DNA of 64,000 bases, from positions 1,178,001 through 1,242,000 of the forward strand of contig CAJXPB010000001.1 in the NCBI GenBank assembly GCA_913057905.1. The letters are read 5' to 3'. Made by a program: the position numbers and the translations under genes. The notes under the pieces were generated by a model. That model saw only the letters and a program-made list of their open reading frames with translations. It did not search any database and had not been told where the DNA came from. The stretch is from an uncultured Pseudomonadota bacterium (GTDB taxonomy: Bacteria; Myxococcota_A; Bradymonadia; Bradymonadales; Bradymonadaceae). How positions within the stretch are numbered: position 1 is the stretch's first letter; each line of letters starts with the position of its first letter. This document shows, piece after piece, positions 53,049 through 62,165 of this stretch.

Positions 53049-54839
53049 ATGACAGTCGTTCTCATCATCCTGGCCGTCGCAGTCATCCTCTTTGTCACCG
53101 AATGGCTCCCCGTCGATATTACGGCACTGTCGGTGCTTGTCGCCCTCGCCGCTCTGGAACCGTGGACACAGATCACCCCGCTCGAGGCGGTCAGTGGGTT
53201 TTCCAATCCGGCCACGATCACGGTGCTGGCGATGCTGATCCTCAGTGAGGGGATCCGCCGCACCGGTCTGGTCCAGATACTGGGTCAGTGGCTCGGACAG
53301 TTCGCCGGCGAGAGCCGTAATAAACAGCTCGGCGTCACCATCGCGGTGCCCGGGGTCTTTTCGGGGTTCATCAACAACACCCCGGTCGTCGCTCTGTTGG
53401 TGCCGGTCGTCTCGGAGATGGCACACAAGGGACGCACCTCCCCGTCGAAACTCCTGATCCCACTCTCGTACGCATCGATGCTCGGCGGCACACTGACCCT
53501 CATCGGCACCTCCACCAACCTGCTCGCGAGCGACGTCTCCGAGCGGCTGATCGGCCACGGTTTCTCGATGTTCGAATTCACCGGGCTCGGCCTGATCGTT
53601 CTGGGCGTCGGCTCGGCGTATCTGTTCTTCATCGGACATCACTTGCTTCCAGAACGCGTCCAACCGCGCGAGGACTTCATCGACGAGTACGGGATGAAGG
53701 AATACCTCGCCCGGCTCACAGTCCCCGAACACTCGGATCTGATCGGTCAGACCGTCGACGAAATCCTGGAGACCAGCGACCTCGACCTGGATCTGCTGCA
53801 CTTGGAGCGCGGCGACGAAGAGTTCCACCAGCCGCTGGCAACCAAGCAGTTCACGGCCGGTGACGACCTGCTGGTCCGCTCGGATCGGGAGACCCTGGAC
53901 CGACTGATGCAGACCACCGGACTGGAGATGAAGCCCTCGGAGCCACCGGCCGAACAGGACTTCGGCCCTCAAGAGGGGGGCCGAGCCAGCGAGCTGGTCG
54001 AGATCGTCATCCGCTCCGGCTCGCGCATGGTGGGTCGCCCGCTCTCCCAGCTCCATCTGCTCGAGGATTTCAACGGGAAAATTCTGGCTCTGAGGCGCAA
54101 TGCCGAGATCTTGCACACCGAACTGGAATCGATCCCCCTGCAGGCCGGCGACACCCTGCTGGTACAGGCTGACCCGGAGGCCATCGACGACATCGAACGC
54201 GGACCGAACCTCCTGGTCTTGAAGACCGAGCCGCGTGAGGACTTTCGATTCCAGCAAATTCCGGTCGCCATCGGGATCATGGCGGCCGTGGTCGCCCTCG
54301 CCACCGTGACCCCGGCTCCCATCATGCTGACGGCACTGGGTGGAGTGGTCGCGATGGTGTTGACCGGTACACTTCGTCCCGCAGAGCTGTACGAGTCGGT
54401 CCCCTGGAATGTCATTATTTTGCTGGCCGGGATCATCCCCCTGGGTATCGCTCTGGAGAAGACCGGGGGCGCGGCGATGCTCGGAGACTTCGTTGCCCGC
54501 ACAGGTGAGTATTTGCCGGCAATTCTCGTACTGTGGCTCTTTTATATCGGGACCGGCCTGATCACAGAGGTCGTCAGTAACAATGCGAGCGTAGTCCTGA
54601 TGATCCCCGTGGCCATTCAGTCCGCCGAGCAGCTCGGCGCCAATCCGTTTGCCTTCGTCCTGGCGGTTACATTCGCAGCGAGCACGGCATTCTTGGGACC
54701 GGTTGGCTATCAGACGAACCTCTTTGTCTACGGCCCCGGCGGCTACCGCGTCTCGGACTACGCCCGCATCGGGGCGCCCCTTCAGTTGCTTCTGTCGGCG
54801 GTCACCGTGGCTGGCATCTGGTACTTCTGGGGCATCTGA
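53049..54839 (+). CDS. SLC13/DASS-type permease with two TrkA-C (RCK_C) domains
   Basis: A 596-residue inner-membrane transporter. The first half has spans with NPATITVLAMLILSEGIRRT, FINNTPVVALLVPVV and the substrate/Na+ signature GTLTLIGTSTNLL. Residues about 215-300 and 315-395 are two cytoplasmic RCK_C/TrkA-C domains (DLIGQTVDEILETSDL, VGRPLSQLHLLEDF). The second half repeats the transporter fold with NNASVVLMIPVA and GPVGYQTNLFVYGPGGYR. This arrangement is typical of prokaryotic citrate/sulfate/anion permeases of the SLC13 family. Substrate not readable. It starts 192 bases after the divergent UPF0158 gene. Confidence 0.9.
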   Translation: MTVVLIILAVAVILFVTEWLPVDITALSVLVALAALEPWTQITPLEAVSGFSNPATITVLAMLILSEGIRRTGLVQILGQWLGQFAGESRNKQLGVTIAVPGVFSGFINNTPVVALLVPVVSEMAHKGRTSPSKLLIPLSYASMLGGTLTLIGTSTNLLASDVSERLIGHGFSMFEFTGLGLIVLGVGSAYLFFIGHHLLPERVQPREDFIDEYGMKEYLARLTVPEHSDLIGQTVDEILETSDLDLDLLHLERGDEEFHQPLATKQFTAGDDLLVRSDRETLDRLMQTTGLEMKPSEPPAEQDFGPQEGGRASELVEIVIRSGSRMVGRPLSQLHLLEDFNGKILALRRNAEILHTELESIPLQAGDTLLVQADPEAIDDIERGPNLLVLKTEPREDFRFQQIPVAIGIMAAVVALATVTPAPIMLTALGGVVAMVLTGTLRPAELYESVPWNVIILLAGIIPLGIALEKTGGAAMLGDFVARTGEYLPAILVLWLFYIGTGLITEVVSNNASVVLMIPVAIQSAEQLGANPFAFVLAVTFAASTAFLGPVGYQTNLFVYGPGGYRVSDYARIGAPLQLLLSAVTVAGIWYFWGI

Positions 54840-54928
54840 TCCGTCGGCGCCGAGACCGATAGCCTTGTCCGATGCCACCCCAGCCCTCAATTTAGGTGTA
54901 GTCCACGTCGTCAGGCTGCCCCACGAAG

Positions 54929-55648
54929 ATGACCGATAAGCCACACCGTCTCATCACTATGCGGGCTCCCGCCGTGCTCGTCGTCGCTGTCCTCGGACTC
55001 GGGGCGACCGTCGGCTGCGGTGGCCCGGGGAACCGTTTCGTCCCGGATGCTCCGGCCGAACAGCTCGATCCACTGCGGCTTCGTACGGATCTCAAGGAGA
55101 TGGCCGAGGCGAATCTACGATTGCGCCGACGACTTGCGCGGGCGACGGACCCGCACACCCGGTCCGACCTCGCCGATCGACTCGAACAGCTCGAGTATCG
55201 ACAATCCCAGAGGCTCGAACGCATCTTCGAGCTGCTCGACGGACGCTGGCCCAGCGTCGACCTGGTGGGCGCCGAAGCCTCTCGCGCGGCGCTGATCGTC
55301 GCCCAACACATCGATTCGTATCGCGGGGTCCAACGCCGCGCACTCCGGCTTCTGAAGAAGGCCGTCCGCAACGAAAAAGCTCCCAGGAGTTGGGTGGCCT
55401 TTCTCACCGACCGCGTTCGGCTGTCCGGCGGCCATCCGCAACTGTACGGAACGCAGGTCAACATCGATGGGGGTGAGGTGGTCCCGCGCCCAATCGTCGA
55501 CCCGGAAACCCTCGATGAGCGGCGCATGGAGATGGGTCTCGATCCGATGGACCAGTATCTGAATCGCGTCCGAGACCAGTACGGGCTGGCCGACCCGGGT
55601 GCCGGCACTTCCGACGACCCGTCTCCCCGGAGTGTCGAGGGGCGCTGA
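54929..55648 (+). CDS. DUF6624-like lipoprotein
   Basis: A 239-residue lipoprotein whose signal peptide ends in GATVGC. A helical Arg/Leu-rich region (LRLRTDLKEMAEANLRLRRR) is followed by FELLDGRWPSVDLVGAEASR and then GHPQLYGTQVNIDGGEVVPR, PIVDPETLDERRMEMGL and PMDQYLN. These match what I recall of DUF6624 proteins. Their function is unknown. The gene stands alone between the SLC13 permease and the acidic coiled-coil protein. Confidence 0.72.
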   Translation: MTDKPHRLITMRAPAVLVVAVLGLGATVGCGGPGNRFVPDAPAEQLDPLRLRTDLKEMAEANLRLRRRLARATDPHTRSDLADRLEQLEYRQSQRLERIFELLDGRWPSVDLVGAEASRAALIVAQHIDSYRGVQRRALRLLKKAVRNEKAPRSWVAFLTDRVRLSGGHPQLYGTQVNIDGGEVVPRPIVDPETLDERRMEMGLDPMDQYLNRVRDQYGLADPGAGTSDDPSPRSVEGR

Positions 55649-55758
55649 CCTTGACGCTTTGGAGCTTACAGTGTTAGTTGCTGACGATCATTCAGCATGT
55701 ACGTTTTGTCTAACGCGCGCTCGTAACCGACCGCTCCCCCACCGATCGACTACACACC

Positions 55759-57012
55759 ATGGAAACGTTCGCCTTCGTCCTCGCAGCCGCCCTTGGGCTC
55801 GCCGCCGTCGTCATTTTTGTCTACGGCCGAGTCACCCGACAGGCTCTCCAATCAGAACGCGATGACCTCAAGAAGTCGCTCGACCGAACCGAATCGAAAC
55901 TGGAATCGACCCGGGACCGCCTCAAAGCCGCCGACGATATCGAGGAAGTCCAGTCGAAGGTCGGTGACCTGAAACAGGAACTCGACAAGGTCAAACAGCA
56001 GAATTACGACCTCAAGAACGAAAACGAACGACTCAAAGAGGAGATCGACACCGAGCAGGGCCCCGATCAGGAACAGCTCTTCGACCTGCGGAACGAGCTG
56101 TCGGAGACCAAGAGTCAGCTCGAGGAGTGGAAGGAGCGCGCCCGCTCTACGGAAGACACTGCATCGACATCCACGGTCGAAGCCGACACCGACCAGGCCG
56201 CGGCCGAGTCGAGCGACGGCAACGACGACGAGGTCGAAGCGCTGAAATCGCGGCTCGACAAAATTCGCTCCGACCGCAACGCCAAGGCGAAGAAGCTCGA
56301 GGAGCTACAGTCCAAGTATGACGACGAGACCAGCGACCTGCAGAGCCGGCTGGACAAGGCGCTGAACGAATCGGATCAACACCGACGCCGGGCCGAAAAT
56401 AACGACAAGGCGTACAAGATCACACAACGCCAACTCGACTCGGCAAACGAACGGATCTCGTACCTGGAATCCCAACTCGACGAGATTCGCTCATCGGAGG
56501 AATCCGGCCAGGGAGCCAAACTCGACGAAATCGCTTCTGAAGTCGAAGAAGCCGAGCAGCAGGCCGAAGTCGCCGAAATCGACGATCCGACTCCAGCCGA
56601 AGATGAGTCGGAGGACGCCGATCAACAAGAAGAAGAGCAGCCTGCCGAAGCCGCCGACGCCGAAGACGCCGAAGACGCCGAAGACGACGTCGACGAGCCC
56701 GATGAAGAAGAAGAGCAGGCTGCCGAAGACGACGTCGACGAGCCCGATGAGGAAGAACAGGCTGCCGAAGACGACGTCGACGAGCCCGATGAGGAAGAAC
56801 AGGCTGCCGAAGACGACGTCGACGAGCCCGAAGAAGAAGAACAGACTGCCGAGGACGACGACGCCGAAGATGCCGAAGACGACGTCGACGAGCCCGATGA
56901 AGAAGAGGAAGAGCAGGCTGCCGAGGCCGCTGACTCCGGGGAAGACGTCGAAGAAACCCCGGGTGCGGTTGTCGAAGAAGAGGAAGTCGAGAAGACGACT
57001 CAGACGTCATGA
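55759..57012 (+). CDS. Membrane-anchored acidic coiled-coil protein with tandem repeats
   Basis: A 417-residue protein. Residues about 3-24 form a single N-terminal span (FAFVLAAALGLAAVVIFVYG), residues about 30-250 a long heptad coiled coil (DLKKSLDRTESKLESTRDRL), and the last third is extremely acidic. That tail contains five near-identical copies of AEDDVDEPDEEEQA spread from about residue 307 to 387. Two adjacent copies are identical at the DNA level. Short Lys at the very end (EVEKTTQTS). The topology suggests a cytoplasmic or periplasmic rod anchored to the membrane; function unknown. It is convergent with csrA. Confidence 0.85.
   Translation: METFAFVLAAALGLAAVVIFVYGRVTRQALQSERDDLKKSLDRTESKLESTRDRLKAADDIEEVQSKVGDLKQELDKVKQQNYDLKNENERLKEEIDTEQGPDQEQLFDLRNELSETKSQLEEWKERARSTEDTASTSTVEADTDQAAAESSDGNDDEVEALKSRLDKIRSDRNAKAKKLEELQSKYDDETSDLQSRLDKALNESDQHRRRAENNDKAYKITQRQLDSANERISYLESQLDEIRSSEESGQGAKLDEIASEVEEAEQQAEVAEIDDPTPAEDESEDADQQEEEQPAEAADAEDAEDAEDDVDEPDEEEEQAAEDDVDEPDEEEQAAEDDVDEPDEEEQAAEDDVDEPEEEEQTAEDDDAEDAEDDVDEPDEEEEEQAAEAADSGEDVEETPGAVVEEEEVEKTTQTS
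56677..56919 (+). repeat. Tandem 42-bp repeat inside the acidic coiled-coil gene
   Basis: Units begin at 56677, 56722, 56764, 56806 and 56872. The copies at 56722 and 56764 are identical over 42 bases; others vary by an extra Glu codon or a short insertion. The length is always a multiple of three, so the frame is kept. The repeat encodes AEDDVDEPDEEEQA-type units and could expand or shrink by slippage. Confidence 0.9.
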
Positions 57013-57021
57013 CCGACCGGC

Positions 57022-57045
57022 GGCCGGCCCGGCGCCGGGTCGGCC
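57022..57045. terminator. Palindromic hairpin between convergent genes
   Basis: GGCCGGCCCGGCGCCGGGTCGGCC is a near-perfect 24-base palindrome that fits exactly between the stop codons of the acidic repeat gene and csrA. It can fold identically on both strands with one G-U pair. There is no T-run, so a bidirectional terminator role is only likely. Confidence 0.45.
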
Positions 57046-57228
57046 TCAATCCTCGTCGCCGTCCTCCTCTTGCTGGATTTCTTCGTAGATCTCTTCGCGA
57101 TGAATGGGGATCTCGCGAGGGGCATCGATTCCGAGGCGAACCTGGTTTCCTCGGATCTCCTTGACGACGATCTCGACGTCGTCTCCGATCCGAATCGACT
57201 CCCCGACTTTCCGCGTGAGGACTAGCAT
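57046..57228 (-). CDS. csrA: Carbon storage regulator CsrA (RsmA)
   Basis: A 60-residue RNA-binding global regulator. [40 protein letters not shown] and [12 protein letters not shown] match CsrA throughout, including the Arg (GNQVRLGI region) and the [11 protein letters not shown] segment that contact GGA in mRNA leaders. The tail is acidic (QQEEDGDED). The leader has three GGA triplets within about 20 bases before the ATG (GGAGAGGAG and ACGGA), as expected for autoregulation. It lies downstream of the topoisomerase gene on the same strand, 148 bases apart. In many bacteria csrA is linked to motility genes, but none are visible here. Confidence 0.95.
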   Translation of the reverse strand: MLVLTRKVGESIRIGDDVEIVVKEIRGNQVRLGIDAPREIPIHREEIYEEIQQEEDGDED

Positions 57229-57376
57229 TCCGTTTGTCTCCTCTCCTGCGCAGCCCGACCCTCACCGCTCACTTCTGACGGAGCGACACGGGTCGCGACC
57301 ATCCGTGGTCAACAACGCCCTCATCTTTAAAGGCATACTTTAGGGGACGCAACAAATCCATCGCCCGGAAGCGACC

Positions 57377-59395
<2,019 letters not shown>

Positions 59396-59539
59396 TTACA
59401 AAGCATATCACCCCGAATTTCGCAACACTGAGCCGACGGAACACCGAGACGACCTTGCAATCAATGACGAGTTTCACTATCGGATGTAGCTTTCTGCCTG
59501 CCGAATCGCACTCCCCCTTTTCCCCGAGAGACAAGACGG

Positions 59540-60460
59540 ATGGGTAAACGCAACAGTCACCGGCGGAGCCATGGCAACAACAAGGACAAGTTAGTCCAGT
59601 TCATGGACCGCCTCAGCGATCGCACCGCCATTCAACCCGAGGAACGCCTCCGGTTGGAGACCGGTGCTGACGCCATAACCGGCCGAATCATCGACCTGGT
59701 CACCCCCATCGGAAAGGGGCAGCGCGTATTGTTGCCCAGTCCTCCGAAGGCGGGCAAGACGACGATCCTCCAGGAGATCAGTCGAGCGCTCGACGAGCTG
59801 TCGCCAGAGGTGCATCAGATGGCGCTGCTTATCGACGAGCGGGTCGAAGAGGTCACGGACTTCGAGCGGAACGTCCCGGCCCACGTCCACGCCTCCTCGA
59901 TCGATCAGCCGCCTGAAAAACACGTCACGACCGCCGAGGGGACCTTCAAGCAGGCGCTCAACATGGTCTTTCAAGGCAAGGACGTGTTGATCCTGCTCGA
60001 CTCCCTGACCCGCCTGGCCCGGACGTACAACAAGACGGTCGACAGCCGGGGTCGGACCCTGTCGGGTGGACTGTCTGCCAATGCACTGGACCGCCCCCGC
60101 ATGCTGTTTGGAGCGGCCCGCAACATCGAGGGCGACGGGAGCCTGACCGTCATCGCCTCGGCGCTGGTCGACACCGGTAGCCGGATGGACGAGGTCATCT
60201 TCCAGGAGTTCAAAGGGACCGGCAATTGCGAGCTCGTCCTGGACCGAAGTATCGCGGACCGGCGGATCTGGCCGGCGGTCGATATCCAAGCCTCCGGCAC
60301 TCGCCAGGAGCGCAAGCTGATGAACGACATCGAGCTCAAGGCGGTCGATCACCTGCGACGCAAGCTCGCGGAACTGGATAAGCGGGAAGCCATCAAGTAC
60401 CTTCGGAAGATGGTGGAACAGACGGAATCGAACGAAGCGTTGTTGCGCCGGATCATGTAA
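59540..60460 (+). CDS. Rho-family ATPase lacking the N-terminal RNA-binding region
   Basis: A 306-residue paralogue of transcription terminator Rho. ERLRLETGADAITGRIIDL starts the motor domain, followed by Walker A PPKAGKTT (68-75), VTDFERNVPAHVHASSID, VLILLDSLTRLARTYN, TLSGGLSANALDRPRMLFGA (Q-loop region) and the R-loop region GTGNCELVLDRSIADRR, PAVDIQASGTRQERKL. Normal Rho has about 420 residues; the first 110-130, carrying the helical N-domain and the OB-fold primary RNA site, are absent. They are replaced by about 30 basic residues (GKRNSHRRSHGNNKDK). No frameshifted remnant is visible upstream. A specialised helicase or a partner of full-length Rho is possible. Confidence 0.88.
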   Translation: MGKRNSHRRSHGNNKDKLVQFMDRLSDRTAIQPEERLRLETGADAITGRIIDLVTPIGKGQRVLLPSPPKAGKTTILQEISRALDELSPEVHQMALLIDERVEEVTDFERNVPAHVHASSIDQPPEKHVTTAEGTFKQALNMVFQGKDVLILLDSLTRLARTYNKTVDSRGRTLSGGLSANALDRPRMLFGAARNIEGDGSLTVIASALVDTGSRMDEVIFQEFKGTGNCELVLDRSIADRRIWPAVDIQASGTRQERKLMNDIELKAVDHLRRKLAELDKREAIKYLRKMVEQTESNEALLRRIM

Positions 60461-60502
60461 CGCGCTGCGCAGCCCTCAATCGAACATTCTCGGGAGCCCC
60501 CG

Positions 60503-60922
60503 ATGAGCATTGTCGACCAATGCGAACGTGAAATCGTGCGCTTCCACAAGGTCTTCGCCGATTGGCTGCGCGGGGACATCCCCGATACCGACGAGGCCTT
60601 CGAAGCGTTCCGCGGCTCCCTCTCCCGGGACTTCGTGATGGTCGTCCCGCAGGGCCGGCTGTTGCGGTATCCGGAGCTGATTCGAGCGGTCCGCGACGTC
60701 CACGGCCAGCGCGCGGACACGGAGAATTACCGCATCTGGATCGAGGACGTCGAAGTCCAGGTCGACCATGAAGATGCCATCATGGCGACCTACGAAGAGT
60801 GGGAGGTCGCCGGAAGTGAGCGGCAGGGCCGACTCAGTTCGGCGTTGCTCGTCTTCGATGATACGATGCCAGAGGGTTTGCAGTGGCGTCACCTCCACGA
60901 GACGTGGCTTCCCCAGCCATGA
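60503..60922 (+). CDS. SnoaL/NTF2-like (DUF4440) small protein
   Basis: A 139-residue soluble protein. CEREIVRFHKVFADWLRGD, FEAFRGSLSRDFVMVVPQGR, IWIEDVEVQVDHEDAIMATY and LQWRHLHETWLP follow the cone-shaped NTF2/SnoaL pattern. The ATG of MSIVDQCE follows GGGAG. Such folds serve as small-molecule pockets or enzymes, and no catalytic residue can be assigned. It lies between the Rho-like gene and the large unidentified protein gene, 42 and 22 bases away, so one transcript is likely. Confidence 0.75.
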   Translation: MSIVDQCEREIVRFHKVFADWLRGDIPDTDEAFEAFRGSLSRDFVMVVPQGRLLRYPELIRAVRDVHGQRADTENYRIWIEDVEVQVDHEDAIMATYEEWEVAGSERQGRLSSALLVFDDTMPEGLQWRHLHETWLPQP

Positions 60923-60944
60923 TCCCCGAAGAGAGGAGCTCGCC

Positions 60945-62141
60945 GTGAGCAAGGCCGTCGACAATGCCTCCCCTGCCGTCCACGTCCGGGCTCCAGCCTT
61001 CGACGAACGAGCTCTTCCCAGCTTTATCATCCCTCACCGGATGGGGTATCGGTGGAAGCACTTCAACCACCGCATCTCGGTCTGGAAGTTCGGCCTCGCC
61101 AGGGCCGACGATCCCGGTCATCCCTGGGCCGACCATCTCAATGCCCATTCGGTCGGCGGACCGTACACCGTCGGCAGCGTCTCCGGTGAACACCCCAGAG
61201 TGACATTCGGATACCAGCGCATAGAACTCGACTCGACGCGCCGGATCGGTGCAGCCCGCCGCCAGATACTGGTGACACTGGGCCCCGATGGCCGCTACAG
61301 GGGACGCCACACCTTCGACCGTCGGGCCATCAACTTGCGTGGTTACTCCCAGGTGATTCCGATGATCACCGGGTTCGGGTTTGATACGAACATCGCGCAG
61401 TCGAAGCTGTATACGCCCAAGTACAATCCCGGTCACGGCTATCAGACCCGCGGCATCGGCGCCCGGGTCGACGTCGTCGACATCGACGACGACAAGGTGA
61501 CCCTGGAGTTCGAGCTGCGCTTCGGGTTTGGCACGTCGATGGACCGGCCGAACCACAACGAAGCCCTCCGCGATGCGAGAGTCCAGGCGGAACTCGATGT
61601 GGCCGTCGTCGGGGTCAACGACGTTCCCGTACACACCGGAGGCGTCAATTACGACCTCGAATACGAGGAGCCGTTGATCGCGGTCGAACAGGAGATCCCT
61701 TCGCCGCCCGATGACGAGACACGGATCCGGCTGGAGGGAGACCCCGGCGCATCGTTCGGTTTTATGGGCATGCAGTCCTTTAATTTCGAACTCGCCCCGC
61801 GCCATTCCTGTGACTGGAACGCGGGGTGGCCCCTCGGCGACGATCTACGCGCTGAAGCCGGCCGACATCCCGTCTACGGGTCGCCCGGCTACTACATTCG
61901 TGAATTGGCCCTTCACCTGGAACTGGAATCTTTCGATACGGAGACCGGCCAGGCTGACTTTCAATTCGAGGGGTACGCGTCGAACTCAACCCGTTCGATC
62001 GCGTTCCACGCGATGCGCAATCGATTCAGCGGCCGCATGGCCTGGGTGCAGGCCGACGGATCCGCCGGCCGACACCGATTGACCCGCAGCTTTCCGACGG
62101 GCTCGTCTCGATTCTCACTGCTCGATTTCGAAGCCGAATAG
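60945..62141 (+). CDS. Large soluble beta-rich protein, unidentified
   Basis: A 398-residue protein with a GTG start and a strong SD (GAGAGGAG, spacing five to eight). It has no signal peptide. Strands alternate throughout with conserved-looking aromatic motifs: MGYRWKHFNHRISVWKFGLA, RVTFGYQRIELDSTRRIGAA, FGFDTNIAQSKLYTPKYNPG, HGYQTRGIGARVDVVDIDDD and MGMQSFNFELAPRHSCDWNA. This suggests a multi-sheet or jelly-roll fold, perhaps two related halves. I recognise no family. The gene ends 24 bases before the convergent malic enzyme gene. Confidence 0.75.
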   Translation: MSKAVDNASPAVHVRAPAFDERALPSFIIPHRMGYRWKHFNHRISVWKFGLARADDPGHPWADHLNAHSVGGPYTVGSVSGEHPRVTFGYQRIELDSTRRIGAARRQILVTLGPDGRYRGRHTFDRRAINLRGYSQVIPMITGFGFDTNIAQSKLYTPKYNPGHGYQTRGIGARVDVVDIDDDKVTLEFELRFGFGTSMDRPNHNEALRDARVQAELDVAVVGVNDVPVHTGGVNYDLEYEEPLIAVEQEIPSPPDDETRIRLEGDPGASFGFMGMQSFNFELAPRHSCDWNAGWPLGDDLRAEAGRHPVYGSPGYYIRELALHLELESFDTETGQADFQFEGYASNSTRSIAFHAMRNRFSGRMAWVQADGSAGRHRLTRSFPTGSSRFSLLDFEAE

Positions 62142-62165
62142 CCCGACGACTCCCCCCGCCGCGAA

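Noticed and set aside
52857-54944. Long minus-strand open frame extending the UPF0158 gene to over 860 codons
   Set aside because: It is antisense to the SLC13 permease, rich in Arg, Gln and Asp without any family motif. The UPF0158 part starts at an ATG with its own SD at 52856.
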